64,000 bases of DNA from Prorocentrum cordatum (GCA_963575745.1 CAUYUJ010020254.1:1-64000), one strand, 5' to 3'; counted from the first letter of the stretch, positions 40,795 through 51,535 are shown. Notes: generated by a model from the sequence alone, not told the origin. Translations and numbers: made by a program.

Positions 40795-40908
40795 AGATGT
40801 CGCTTCACACTGTGTGGCTCCATGTCGGCTCACATAACATAAGTGACAGTTATTTCTTCTCGCGCGGTTTTCGGGGTGACACGCGTCACCGCTGTGTCGT
40901 TTCACACT
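40795..40908. repeat. solitary unit of the 100-bp palindromic array
   Basis: TTCACACTGTGTGG, then TTTTCGGGGTGACACGCGTC and ACC, then GTTTCACACTGA: one and a half units of the array at 35,740-36,745, about 4 kb away. Confidence 0.75.
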
Positions 40909-40910
40909 GA

Positions 40911-41015
40911 CGATGGCAATGATGGCAATGATGATGGTGATGATGATGATGATGATGGTGATGCTGCTGATGCTGATGCTGGTGATGATGATGATGATGA
41001 TGATGACGATGACTA
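40911..41015. repeat. (GAT)n / (ATG)n array
   Basis: About 100 bp of GAT-type triplets with CTG and GAC variants, between the solitary 100-bp unit and the second copy of the 80-bp repeat. Confidence 0.9.
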
Positions 41016-41299
41016 CTGTACCTCAGAACAGATCTACTGATATGTCGTTTGGAAAAGGTCGCAACGACGCAGGGGTCACGCTGCCACGACACGGATATCG
41101 CGGCGTGCCTCGTATGCAGCGCCCTTACGTTATCATATGAGAACACGAAACTAGCACCAGAGTGCCAATATGGTATTGTAGTAGTACGTTGCTACGAAAC
41201 GGCAGACATATTAAACGAGTCGTATTCTACGACCCGGTACTGTGTTATTTGTAATGCTGTAGTCGTCTGCACTACAACTCTTCTAGTGTCGCAGCAAGC

Positions 41300-41384
<85 letters not shown>

Positions 41385-41554
41385 AGTAGTAGTAATTAGT
41401 TCGTAGTAGTAGTAGTAGTAGTTAGTCGTTTTAGTAGTTAGTAGGAGTAGTAGTAGTAGGTAGTTGGTGGTGTGGTAGCAGTAGTGGTTAGTAGTTAGTA
41501 GTAGTAGTTAGTAATTCAGTTAATAGTAGTAGTAGTAGTTAAGTAGTAGTAGTC

Positions 41555-41591
<37 letters not shown>

Positions 41592-41646
41592 AATAGTGAT
41601 AGTGAGAGTAGTAATAGGAGGGCCATGAGGACGTTTCGGATTATGG

Positions 41647-41683
<37 letters not shown>

Positions 41684-41911
41684 CAGCAGCAGCAGCAACA
41701 GTCGTAGTAGTAGTAGTGCTCTCGAGTATTGGCTGTAGTAGGGATACCACAGTATTGCAGTATTGTAATATTCGAATGCTCTAGGAGCGCTCTGGTATTT
41801 GTTCTGTAGCTGTAGCTAGGGGCAGCACTCTACAGACCTGGCCCTGTCATAGCTGCACTGTAGTAGCCTGGTGGTAGTAGCAGTAGTAGTAGTAGTAGTA
41901 GTAGTAGTAGC

Positions 41912-41946
<35 letters not shown>

Positions 41947-42003
41947 CGGTGGCGGTGTTAGTCGTAGAAGTAATAGTCGTAGTAGTACGATTCGTAGTAG
42001 ACC

Positions 42004-42042
<39 letters not shown>

Positions 42043-42118
42043 CAGTAGTAGCAGTAGTAGTAGCAGTAGTAGTAGAAACTATAGTCTTAGCGGTAGTAGT
42101 AGCAGTAGTAGTCGTATC
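41300..42118. repeat. (TAG)n triplet array with CGT segment
   Basis: About 800 bp of imperfect TAG repeat, including a pure CGT run (41,329-41,382) and interruptions of unique sequence (41,580-41,640, 41,720-41,870). One frame is all stops; others are poly-Ser/Val artefacts. From 42,118 to 42,745 nothing is assignable. Confidence 0.92.
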
Positions 42119-42745
42119 ATAGCAAAGTGACAATGTTGTATTCTCGAGTAGCAGTAATGCCATACTACTGATTGCCATTTCAGTATCGTAGTATGGGAAG
42201 TAGAAGCAACCCTATAATAACATTGCGCTGTTAACATCAGTTTGCAATACTAGCTGTAGTGGTTGCACAGCGGCATCTTAACATTGTAAGAATATGCTTG
42301 TAGTCGTACCCATTAAAGGAAAGTAGTAGTAGCCAAGTTGCATGCGTTTGGCAGAACTAGCAGTAAACAGTAGCACTCTAGCATTGTACCGCTCTAGTAT
42401 CACGATAGATGCGGCTACGGTGGCCACATCGCTCCGCCAACCTTTCGCTAACTTCCGTCACCATAATTGACGTTCACGACTGGCTTCCAGGATCTTTCCG
42501 TCAACGATTTGCCCCTTCTATTTGCGCCAATATGGTTTCACCCGGATGTTGACGGCATCGCGCGTGACTTTCTCAGCGATATGAGCACGATCGGTTTAGA
42601 TCTCAGGTGGAGAGAAGTAAACCGGCCATAAGTGCAATCGTTTGTTTGGAACAGTGTCGGCCACGAGCGGCCCTCGTGGAGAAAGCAAAGGACAACAACG
42701 AATTACCCAACTCATTCCGAAAACGCGGGGAACCCCGATTCCACT

Positions 42746-43262
42746 CACCAGCAGCGTGTTGCCTTGCATCCTAGACCACAAAAACAAGACAAAGCAAACA
42801 TAAACAGCGCGTCCTTGCTCCGAGGGCGCCAGCCACTGTGTATTATTGTTCTTCTTACGTTGCAACAAGGAGGAGGAAAGGAAAGGAGGAGAAGGAGGGG
42901 GAAAGAGGAAGGGGGAGAAGGAGCAGGTGGTGGGGGGAGGCCGCGGGGAGCACTTGAACCCCCAACGCCCAAAACAACACACACAACATAACCACACATA
43001 CGCGGTGCTTCCTTGCATCCTAGACCAGAAAACAGACAAACAAATATACAGCGTTTCTTTGCTCCGAGGGTGCCAAACACTGTGTTTTCTTGGTTTTGCG
43101 TTGTTACGCAGAGGAGGAAACGGAAAGGAGAAGTAGGAGAAGGATGATGGGCGAGGAGGAGGGGGAACTGTGTTCGGAGAAGGCGGGAACGGGAAAGGAG
43201 AAAGAGAAAGAACGGATAAGGATGAAGAGAAGGAACGGATAAGCAGAGAGAGAGGTATGATT
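42746..43262. repeat. two tandem copies of a 250-bp unit
   Basis: Copy 1 (42,746-42,995) and copy 2 (42,998-43,262) share CCTTGCATCCTAGACCA, CTTTGCTCCGAGGG-type and GCCA-CACTGTGT words, and each ends in a GGA-rich tail. Copy 2 is followed by (TA)n at 43,279-43,337. From 43,340 to 43,585 there is unique sequence with no supported gene. Confidence 0.7.
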
Positions 43263-43584
43263 TTGGATGGGGGCGACCATATATATATATGTATATATAT
43301 ATATATACACACATATGTATATATATATATATATATGTATCTGTGTGTGCTATTTCCACGTAGCCGCGATGCCCGATGCAGTCCAGAGCAGGCAGGGAGC
43401 AGTGGATTTCCGCTCTTATTCCTTGTGAATAGATTCCACGAATATCGTTCGCATTGTGTGGGGCCATTGACCGCGAATTCCATATGCAATGACATGTCCT
43501 ATTCCTTATGTCAGTTTAGAATTTGTTGTTCTCCGTGCGGAAACGTTGGCCGTAAATATCGTTTCAATCTAGTGTTGCATTGAC

Positions 43585-43697
43585 AATCGTAGTAGTAGTA
43601 TTAGTAGTAGTAGCAGCAGCAGCAGTAGCAGTAGCAGTAGCAGTAGTAGTAGTAGTAGTAGTAGTAGCAGTAGTAGTAGTAGTAGTCGTAGTAGTAC

Positions 43698-43763
<66 letters not shown>

Positions 43764-44109
43764 GAGTAGTAGGAGTAGTAGGAGTAGTAGCAGCTGCGCT
43801 CTGAGGTAAGTCCGTAGTAGTAGTAGTAGTAGTAGTCGTCTTTCGTCGTTAGTCGTGTCGTTCGTCGTCGTCGTCGTTCGGTCGTCGTCGTCGGTCGTCG
43901 TCGTCGTCCGTAGTCGTCGTCGTTCGTCGTCGTCGTCGTCGTCGCGTAGTAATAGTAGTAGTGGTGGGTAGTGGTAGCAGGTAGTATGTAGAAGTAGTAG
44001 TCGTAGTAGTAGTAGCAGCAGTAACAGTTAGGCTAGCAGTAGCAGTAGCAGTGACAGTAGTAGTAGTATTAGTAGTAGTAGCAGCAGTAGCAGTTAGTGT
44101 AGCAGTGGC

Positions 44110-44186
<77 letters not shown>

Positions 44187-44205
44187 TAAGTAGTATAAGT
44201 AGTAT

Positions 44206-44261
<56 letters not shown>

Positions 44262-44405
44262 GTAGTAGTAGTCGTAGTAGTCGAAGTAGTCGAAGTAGTA
44301 GTAGTAGCAGTAGTAGTAGTAGTACTACTACTACTACGACTACGACTACGACCAGTACTACTAGTACGACTAGTACTACTATTACTACTACTGCTGCTAC
44401 TACTT

Positions 44406-44450
<45 letters not shown>

Positions 44451-44451
44451 G

Positions 44452-44505
<54 letters not shown>

Positions 44506-44513
44506 CATTTCTT

Positions 44514-44552
<39 letters not shown>

Positions 44553-44563
44553 TTATTATTATT
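43585..44563. repeat. (AGT)n array switching to (ACT)n
   Basis: Imperfect TAG/AGT triplets run from 43,585 to about 44,323, with a CGT-rich part at 43,835-43,950. At AGTAGTAGTACTACTACT the repeat changes to (ACT)n, which continues to 44,550. The junction is an exact inverted repeat over many units, so more than 200 bp on each side could pair. Confidence 0.92.
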
Positions 44564-45423
44564 AGTATTATTATTGCTACTAGTAGTAGTTCGCATGCCT
44601 CGCCCCCGCCCAGTGCAGCGGTTCGTGGCCCATAGGGCGCTCCGCAGAAGGCCCCAGTGGCAAGGTTCGCATGCGTCTCCCCCGCCCATTACAGCGTTTC
44701 GTGACCCACAGGGAACTCCATCGAAGGCCCCAAAAGCAAAGTTCGCGCGCGTCTCTCCCGCCCAATACAGCGTTTCGTGGCCCATAGGGAGCTCCACCGA
44801 AGACGACGCCCACAACTGCGGTATTCACAACTGCATATGGTTGGGTCTTTCGCCAGGCTAACTAACCTGTAGGGCCCGAGGCGTTTCGAATTCAGTTTGA
44901 GGTCAAACAATGCTAGCCCTTCAAGTTCGAACTCAAGATGAGTTGAATGCTCACTCTAAGTGGTGATGATGCCGATATGATGTTGACATCGTAAACCGTA
45001 GGATTTCAATCGAGCGGATCGTCCAGAAAAGTTCCCGCTACCCACACCCAATGAATTTTTGGCCTGATGCAAAGGCAGTTCTGCGAATGTGTATTGCATG
45101 AGCGTCCCATTCTCGACTGGGACGTTGCGTCCGCGCGTCATAGATACGGCATGTTCGCGTCGTGTCGACCGGCGGCGACCCCAGCGCGGGCGTTTAAGCT
45201 TGAACGCCGCGTGTGGCCTTGAATCGGCCCATCCTTGAACGATCCGGCCTTTTTGAAAGGGCCGATCGTTCAAGTTTGAACGATCGCAGTGTCAGGAACC
45301 AACGCCGGGGTCGACACGACGCGAACTTGCCGAAGCTGGACACGCATCGTGCTGCATATCGACATGTTGCCACAGTGCTCAGCAGAGTCTGTCCGCATGT
45401 ACAGATCTGGATGTGTCGGAGCC
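44564..45423. repeat. segmental duplication block A
   Basis: An 860-bp block nearly identical to 47,244-48,109. It starts in TTA triplets, then three 76-bp units (GCGCTCC at 44,637, GAACTCC at 44,713, GAGCTCC at 44,789) ending in GCATATGGTTGGG, then unique sequence with nested inverted repeats (45,153-45,326). Block A is cut at GTCGGAGCC, where block B begins. In the other copy different sequence (CTCTGACTTTGGG) follows the same point. Confidence 0.85.
45153..45326. mobile_element. nested inverted repeat inside block A
   Basis: GTTCGCGTCGTGTCGACC (45,153-45,170) is repeated exactly inverted at 45,309-45,326. Inside it, TTGAACGATCCGGCC and GGGCCGATCGTTCAA (45,234-45,272) form a second hairpin. 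The same structure is in block A' (47,839-48,012), and a diverged relative without full arms is near 51,268-51,355. It is likely a fold-back non-autonomous element. Confidence 0.6.
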
Positions 45424-46193
45424 ATTACGCGCGGCCATTCGTTTCCACGCGGATCATTGCAGGTTCTCCCGATCCCATGCTCGGACTTCCAGCTTTCTCC
45501 ATACGATGCCCCCGCACCTCCATATCCCTCCATTCTCCTCTCCCCTCTGCTCGCCTCCGCGCCGCCGCCACCGCCGCCGCCTCCGCCGCCGCCGCCCAAG
45601 GCCGTCTTCAGTGTAAATCACAGCAACTACAGCCGCCTGAGCCACCGGACCCTATTTTTTGCTACACAGAATGGACCCGTAGTTGTTATGTAGTTGTTGG
45701 CTTTTCAAATAGGAAAAATTTTTCTTTTTAAAAAGCAAACAACTACATAACAACTACGGGGCCATTTGGTGTGTAAAAAAACAATACAGAACGCCCCTGG
45801 GGGCCGCACTTGCTGTAAATTTACAACTCAGATGCATGTCTGCCGAGACGACGTCGCTGGGGGGGCTCAGATGCGGTGCCCGCAGCAGTTTTTGCTCAAG
45901 CAAGCCTCGCCTCGCGCAGGGACTCCACCGCGCGGCGGCCCGCGAGTGGCTCCGTGCGAGCGAGCCCCTGCGCAGGGCGAGACCAGTTGGGTCTGGACGC
46001 GAGTGGTGTTGGGATATGAGTGGGCCTGGGCGTGTGCTGGCGTGGGCGGGAGTGATCGTGGAAGAGTGAGTATGCATGAGCGTATGTCTGAACGCAAGCG
46101 AGCATAATACCCAAAGTTGAAATCTAAGAGGAATCCTGAGGCTGTCTGGAAGGCCGAACTGCACATCCGCGTGGCCGTCATACCCCTCGCAGG
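45423..46193. repeat. 771-bp tandem duplication, unit B
   Basis: Begins CATTACGCGCGGCCATTCG and is repeated from 46,194 with few changes. It contains a CCG/CCT triplet run, a fold-back (45,655-45,781) and a weak spliced-leader-like word. The partner copy ends at 46,963, where a 13-bp start of a third unit (CACTACGCGCGGC) remains before the next element. Frames here are not convincingly coding. Confidence 0.9.
45655..45781. other. fold-back, about 50-bp arms (second copy at 46,427-46,552)
   Basis: GACCCGTAGTTGTTATGTAG then TTGTTGGCTTTT is mirrored by AAAAGCAAACAACTACATAA then CAACTACGGGGCC around an AT-rich loop that is itself partly palindromic. Weaker mirror similarity continues outward (TGTAAATCACAGCAA against TTGCTGTAAATTTACA). 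No coding content. Confidence 0.75.
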
Positions 46194-46963
46194 CATTACG
46201 CGCGGCCATTCGTTTCCACGCGGATCATTGCAGGTTCTCCCGATCCCATGCTCGGACTTCCAGCTTTCTCCATACGATGCCCCCGCACCTCCATATCCCT
46301 CCATTCTCCTCTCCCCTCTGCTCGCCTCCGCGCCGCCGCCACCGCCGCCGCCTCCGCCGCCGCCGCCCGAGGCCGTCTTCAGTGTAAATCACAGCAACTA
46401 CAGCCGCCTGAGCCACCGGACCCTATTTTTTGCTACACAGAATGGACCCGTAGTTGTTATGTAGTTGTTGGCTTTTCAAATAGGAAAAATTTTTCTTATT
46501 AAAAAGCAAACAACTACATAACAATTACGGGGCCATTTGGTGTGTAAAAAACAATACAGAACGCCCCTGGGGGCCGCACTTGCTGTAAATTTACAACTCA
46601 GATGCATGTCTGCCGAGACGACGTCGCTGGGGGGGCTCAGATGCGGTGCCCGCAGCAGTTTTTGCTCAAGCAAGCCTCGCCTCGCGCAGGGACTCCACCG
46701 CGCGGCGGCCCGCGAGTGGCTCCGTGCGAGTGAGCCCCTGCGCAGGGCGAGACCAGTTGGGTCTGGACGCGAGTGGTGTTGGGATATGAGTGGGCCTGGG
46801 CGTGTGCTGGCGTGGGCGGGAGTGATCGTGGAAGAGTGAGTGCGCATGAGCGTATGTCTGAACGCAAGCGAGCAGAATACCCAAAGTTGAAATCTAAGAG
46901 GAATCCTGAGGCTGTCTGGAAGGCCGAACTGCACATCCGCGTGGCCGTCATACCCCTCGCAGG
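46194..46963. repeat. 771-bp tandem duplication, unit B'
   Basis: Second copy of B. Differences are mainly point changes (for example GCCCGAG for GCCCAAG, TCTTATTAAAAAG for TCTTTTTAAAAAG), so the duplication is recent or homogenised. Confidence 0.9.
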
Positions 46964-46976
46964 CACTACGCGCGGC

Positions 46977-47239
46977 CAACCCTCGTCAAAAATAACTTCA
47001 AAAATGCCTCACGTAGCTGAACTGATTGTGGGAGATATCGGACCGAGTGCCGATGAGTGCGATGTACTTGTATGCGCCGCCCCTCCAATGTCGGTCATCT
47101 TTGAATTTTCGAGTCGCTCCCGGTCACACCACATCTGCCCTGGCCCCGACATTGAAGGGGCGTCGTATCGGCATTGAAGGGGCGCGCCGACATCGAAGGG
47201 GCGTGCCCGCCATTTTGAGGTTAATTTTGACGAGGGTTG
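46977..47239. mobile_element. 263-bp element with 27-bp terminal inverted repeats
   Basis: The left end CAACCCTCGTCAAAA continues with ATAACTTCAAAA. The inverted right end is CAACCCTCGTCAAAA continuing with TTAACCTCAAAA, with two mismatches in 27. The interior has three short GACATTGAAGGGGCG-like units (47,148-47,205) and no gene. No target-site duplication is evident. It lies exactly between B' and A'. Confidence 0.75.
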
Positions 47240-47243
47240 TAGT

Positions 47244-48109
47244 AGTATTATTATTATTATTGCTACTAGTAGTAGTTCGCATGCCTCGCCCCCCCCCAGT
47301 GCAGCGGTTCGTGGCCCATAGGGCGCTCCGCAGAAGGCCCCAGTGGCAAGGTTCGCATGCGTCTCCCCCGCCCATTACAGCGTTTCGTGGCCCACAGGGA
47401 ACTCCATCGAAGGCCCCAAAAGCAAAGTTCGCGCGCGTCTCTCCCGCCCAATACAGCGTTTCGTGGCCCATAGGGAGCTCCACCGAAGACGACGCCCACA
47501 ACTGCGGTATTCACAACTGCATATGGTTGGGTCTTTCGCCAGGCTAACTAACCTGTAGGGCCCGAGGCGTTTCGAATTCAGTTTGAGGTCAAACAATGCT
47601 AGCCCTTCAAGTTCGAACTCAAGATGAGTTGAATGCTCACTCTAAGTGGTGATGATGCCGATATGATGTTGACATCGTAAACCGTAGGATTTCAATCGAG
47701 CGGATCGTCCAGAAAAGTTCCCGCTGCCCACACCCAATGAATTTTTGGCCTGATGCAACGGCAGTTCTGCGAATGTGTATTACATGAGCGTCCCATTCTT
47801 GACTGGGACGTTGCGTCCGCGCGTCATAGATACGGCATGTTCGCGTCGTGTCGACCGGCGGCGACCCCAGCGCGGGCGTTTAAGCTTGAACGCCGCGTGT
47901 GGCCTTGAATCGGCCCATCTTTGAACGATCCGGCCTTTTTGAAAGGGCCGATCGTTCAAGTTTGAACGATCGCAGTGTCAGGAACCAACGCCGGGGTCGA
48001 CACGACGCGAATTTGCCGAAGTTGGACACGCATCGTGCTGCATATCGACATGTTGCCACAGTGCTCAGCAGAGTCTGTCCGCATGTACAGATCTGGATGT
48101 GTCGGAGCC
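47244..48109. repeat. segmental duplication block A'
   Basis: Second copy of block A, starting in the same TTA triplets and ending at GTCGGAGCC. It differs by scattered substitutions and small indels. It continues into sequence that probably represents the uninterrupted locus. Confidence 0.85.
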
Positions 48110-48164
48110 TCTGACTTTGGGCGTGGGGGCGGTATCGTGTTGATTGGAGATCACGCGACCAAGC

Positions 48165-48327
48165 TGAAGTCGTGCCTGTCCCTCTACAGGAGGAATATTC
48201 TAAAATAGTTGGAAAATCGTCCAGGGACGATTTTTGTTTTTTCGGTTTTGTCAATTGTTTGAATGTGTTTTGTCTATTTCATATGTTTCTACCAAAATCC
48301 CCTTGTAGGGGGTCAAGCACGACCTAA
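48165..48327. mobile_element. MITE-like element, AGTCG.GC..GTCCC ends (copy 2)
   Basis: The left end TGAAGTCGTGCCTGTCCCTC is mirrored by the right end GGGGGTCAAGCACGACCTAA. The interior is AT-rich (GGAAAATCG, TTTTTGTTTTTTCGG). Same family as 20,193, 50,031 and 63,145. Confidence 0.7.
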
Positions 48328-48554
48328 GACCAAACCCACAGCCCTGCAATTATTTCTTATTCTGCTGCACGCAGGTTGCGAATGTACATGGCCTCCAGAG
48401 GCGGCTCGTGATGGCATCTTGCCCATGAGTCAACGCCTGGACAATGTTTTGAAACCATGCTGTCATGCGCCAGATATGCAGCGTTTTATAGGAAGAGCGG
48501 TAGGACGTACAGAGCCTACGCGGTTTTTTGTTGTCAGCGCCGCGCGGGACAACC

Positions 48555-48800
48555 CAAGAGGCCCCCCAAATCGCCCCCAAGACGGCCCAGCATGTCCCCA
48601 AGAGAGCCCCAAAACGGCCTAAGACGGCCCAAAAAAACCCGAAGTCGGCCCAAGAGGGCCCAAGGAAAACCCCACGAGATGCCCAAGAGGGGGAATCCGA
48701 ATTGTCATATCAAGCCCTCTGCCCCAGAGAAGACCCCCGAGGCCGCCAACAGGCCCCCAAGAGGCCCCAAATGCGCGACCCCAAGAGGTGCCAATAGGCC
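48555..48800. repeat. degenerate CCCAAGANGGCC repeat (copy 2)
   Basis: CCCAAGACGGCC, CCCAAGAGAGCC and CCCAAGAGGGCC at irregular 10-14 bp spacing, as at 26,230-26,935. From 48,800 to 49,735 there is unique sequence with no gene I can support. Confidence 0.7.
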
Positions 48801-49734
48801 ACAGGGAGGCCTCGATTGCGCACACGGGCGTCATGTACCAGATACTTTCCCGGCTGGAATGTCAACAACAAACATGATACGATTCGGTTCCAGCAGCCCA
48901 CGGCGTGCGCTCCAGCACCCATTTGTTTTGAGGGTTCGGCAGCCCATGGCGTGCTCTCCAGCATTGTACTCTGTGTTCCAGAGCGCAGGGTTTCCACCGG
49001 CCCGCTGCGCCCGCTCCGGCGCCCGCGGGCAACCAGAGCGAACCGTGCCCGAACCTGAAATCCAACAGACGCAGAAGAACCCATCTAGTCAAACATCCCA
49101 CCAGCAACATACGTATTCCCTTGACGGTAGTGTCCGCGCTTTTCGCCCGACAGTGGAGCTGCCCCGCGCTTGGACCTTTCGCTCGGCGGTGGACCAACGT
49201 TAGACAAAAGCTCAGAATCCGCACCGCCCAGCGTCGCAGTGGCCCCGTAAGGGGGCACGCCGCTTGGCGCACAGTTTCCGGGCGCCGTTCTGGCGTTCCC
49301 CGGCGTTCCTTGCGACGCGGATTTTGCGAATTTGGACTGTATGTGTGTTTCTCCGTGTCATGGAGTTCTTTGGGGTCTCAGGGGTTCAATTTTATTGTTT
49401 CCTATTTCTCCTCGAGCTAACAGATGGCGCCGCAGACAGTCAGCAAGCTAACAGGTCGCAGTCAGAGTGCAACGGGCTCTGTGGGATTCAGGGTGGTCTG
49501 CAGTGCCTGGCACGGCCTCTGGCTGGCACTTGAGGTTCCCTTGACCTGGCGGTGGAACCGTCGCGGGCTTGAATGGTGCGCATACAGTGCGCATTCACCG
49601 AGCGCGTTCCACTACTCGCAAAGTGCCGACTCGCAAACGTCAGAACAACGCGTGTTTGCCCCGGTGTCATGGGCCGTGAATTCCCCGCGGCGGATCCAGG
49701 CCATCTGCGAGCAGTTATTCTGCGAGTCGTGGAA

Positions 49735-49905
49735 CGCGCTTGCCTACACAGATTGTCCACCCTCGCCTGGCAGTCGAGCCGCATTGTCCACAGATTGGAC
49801 CCTCGCTTGCTTGCCTACAGATTGTCCTCGCATTGTCCACAGATTGTCCACCCTCGCTTGCCTACACAGATTGTCCACCCTCGCCCGGACCCTCGTGTCC
49901 ACATG
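49735..49905. repeat. ATTGTCCACCCTCGC short tandem repeat
   Basis: Words CTTGCCTACACAGATTGTCC and ACCCTCGC recur at about 27-40 bp spacing, five to six times. The block just upstream (49,600-49,735) is shared in degenerate form with 63,650-63,775. Confidence 0.65.
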
Positions 49906-50030
49906 TTTCGCCTGGCAGTCGAGCCGCCACGCGCTTGGACCTTTCACGCGGCCGTAGATCAGACCTGCGCCGCGAAGCTTCTCAAAAGTCGGGTCCCTCG
50001 CCGCTCCTCGCCCCCATCCATGTCTTTATC

Positions 50031-50218
50031 CTGCGTGTCCCCCCCTACAGGGGGATTTTCGACGAACAATAGAAAATACTTGAAAAATGCTCAAAAAGGT
50101 CAAAACATTTTCAAGAAGTAATCCCCAGACTTTTTGTTGGATTATTTTTTGATTATTTTGAGGGTATTTTTTTATTTTTCGTCGGAGATCCCCCTGTAGG
50201 GGGACAGGCCCGACTTAA
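50031..50218. mobile_element. MITE-like element, GTCGGGCCTGTCCCC ends (copy 3)
   Basis: The left end GTGTCCCCCCCTACAGGGGG then ATTTTCGACGAA is mirrored by TTCGTCGGAGATCCCCC then TGTAGGGGGACAGGCCCGAC. The interior is AT-rich. The outermost left bases are less well conserved than the right. Confidence 0.7.
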
Positions 50219-50414
50219 CCCTGTCTTCGCGACGCCAATTTTCGGAGCCGCCAGACCCGACGCGCGCTCCGCCCGGTGGCCCTCCGCGGGGCGAGTCTTC
50301 TCCGAGGCCTCTTGGGAGCACTTCGAGAGCGGGCTGCGGCGGAGGCCAGTCACCCGGCAGACGCAGTGGAGGCAGCAAGCTGGGCGACGATGCTGCCGCG
50401 CGAAGCCATTCCCA

Positions 50415-50535
50415 GTGGGCGTGCTCAATTGGCAGAAGGAGAGGGCGAAGCTCCCACGTTTTCGAGCCACCGATGCCAAGTCGGCCTACGACCACCTCAC
50501 CAGGGAGGGCTCGGCCAAGAGTCCGGGGCCCGCTG
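50415..50535 (+). pseudogene. Copia RNase H remnant
   Basis: Plus frame reads VLNWQKERAKLPRFRATDAK then SAYDHLTREGSAKSP. The ATDAKSAYDHL motif corresponds to the Copia RNase H motif VDAKSAFDTL seen at about residue 492 of the element at 16,717-18,603. The frame loses similarity after SAKSP. Upstream sequence (50,220-50,415) gives no further RT motif. It is probably an old truncated copy. Confidence 0.45.
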
Positions 50536-50741
50536 CAACAGCTGGACCTCGAGGAGGCCTCGAAAACGGCGGCGCCCCCGGTGTGGTCCTGCCCTCTCTC
50601 ACGGGAAGCGGAAGCTCGGGGTTCTTCGGGTGTCGGTCGGCGGCGCCCAGGTCTGCGTGGTGGTTGTTTCGGCACGATGGCGCACGACGCCGCTCGTGAC
50701 ACCCTTTAGCGGGCGAAGAGCGGAGCAGAATACACGCCTGT

Positions 50742-50920
50742 CGCTGGAAGTATATATTTTTGGATTCCCAGGTCCCATGCTATTTTAGGTGCCTTCCTAC
50801 TTCAGTGATCGAGTGGTTTTCTCACCTCCCGCCTCTTCAAGGGGCGGGCGGAACTCTAGTCTACTTCCAACGCCTTCCTATTTCATGTTTCCACCCACTT
50901 CTTCCGACCGACGGTTAGAT
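50742..50920. repeat. dispersed repeat shared with 19,585-19,770
   Basis: GTGATCGAGTGG, CCTCTTCAAGGGGCGGGCGG, TTCCAACGCCTTCCTATTTC and CGACCGACGG occur in the same order as in the copy downstream of the Copia element. This copy also follows a Copia RNase H remnant. Confidence 0.6.
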
Positions 50921-51019
50921 GTTCCCGACGGCGGAACAGTTTATTTTGTACCGTTTGTCGTGCCCTAATTTTTGTTTGTCGGTCTCGTCTCGCTACCGCG
51001 CGGCTTCGTCCAGCTCTTC

Positions 51020-51460
51020 CTAATGCTGTCGCGGATGCCACTCCTCCTTCGAGTGCCTTGCTCCCTTCTTTCCAATTCCCTCGGCTCCCATTCGCACTCC
51101 TGCGTCCTTCAGAGGGGTGCCTAGCATGCCATGCACTTCCTGGAAAATCCACTGAAGGAGCGCTGCATAACGGCGCGGAACGCCTCGCATGAAGTCGTCC
51201 ACATAGTGCGCGAAGAGCGCACGTTTCTTCGCTTCCCCGTTGATCGCGCCCCCAGCAAGCAAGGCGTTCCAGGTTTGAACGCCGCCGGTGGCCCCACGTC
51301 GGCCAATGTCGAACGGTCTGCGGTGGAGCGACCAACGCGGTGTCAGAAGCCAACGCGCCAGAGTTCTTCGTGAAGGGGGAAAAACGCAGGCACGATCATA
51401 ATCGTCGATCCCCCGGAAAATATGGGAAAACATTGGAAGCGGGGGGTGGAAGACGAACAT
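51020..51460 (-). pseudogene. possible reverse transcriptase fragment
   Basis: Minus-strand frame of 146 codons with ALFAHYVDDFMRGVPRRYAA then LLQWIFQEVHGMLGTPLKD. YVDDF followed by a helical segment and LG-x-P resembles the palm of several eukaryotic RT families (for example the HYVDDF box of DIRS- or Ty3-like elements). No other RT motif was found nearby, and the N-terminal part overlaps another repeat family. Identity is tentative. Confidence 0.35.
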
Positions 51461-51535
51461 CCAGAAAATGTTTAAACAAAAAATAGGGGGGGCCTGGGAC
51501 TTGTGTTCATTTTGTTTGCGTGTCCCAGGGCCCTT
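51372..51535. repeat. dispersed repeat family GTCGATCCCCCGGAAAATAT (copy 2)
   Basis: GGGGAAAAACGCAGGCAC, TAATCGTCGATCCCCCGG and GAAGCGGGGGGTGGAAGACG, ending in GTGTCCCAGGGCCCTTT. It matches the copies at 37,553 and 53,908. Confidence 0.65.

Noticed and set aside
41300-44563. Poly-Ser/Thr/Val proteins in TAG/ACT arrays
   Set aside because: Pure consequence of AGT/ACT/GTA triplets.
45880-45900. Spliced-leader-like CCGCAGCAGTTTTTGCTCAA in units B and B'
   Set aside because: Four mismatches in 21 with the leader, no tandem copy and no coding sequence behind it; too weak to separate from chance.
45754-46979. Protein encoded in both B units (about 150 residues, minus strand)
   Set aside because: Openness is shared because the units are duplicates; no domain, biased His/Arg/Ser composition, and the frame crosses the fold-back.
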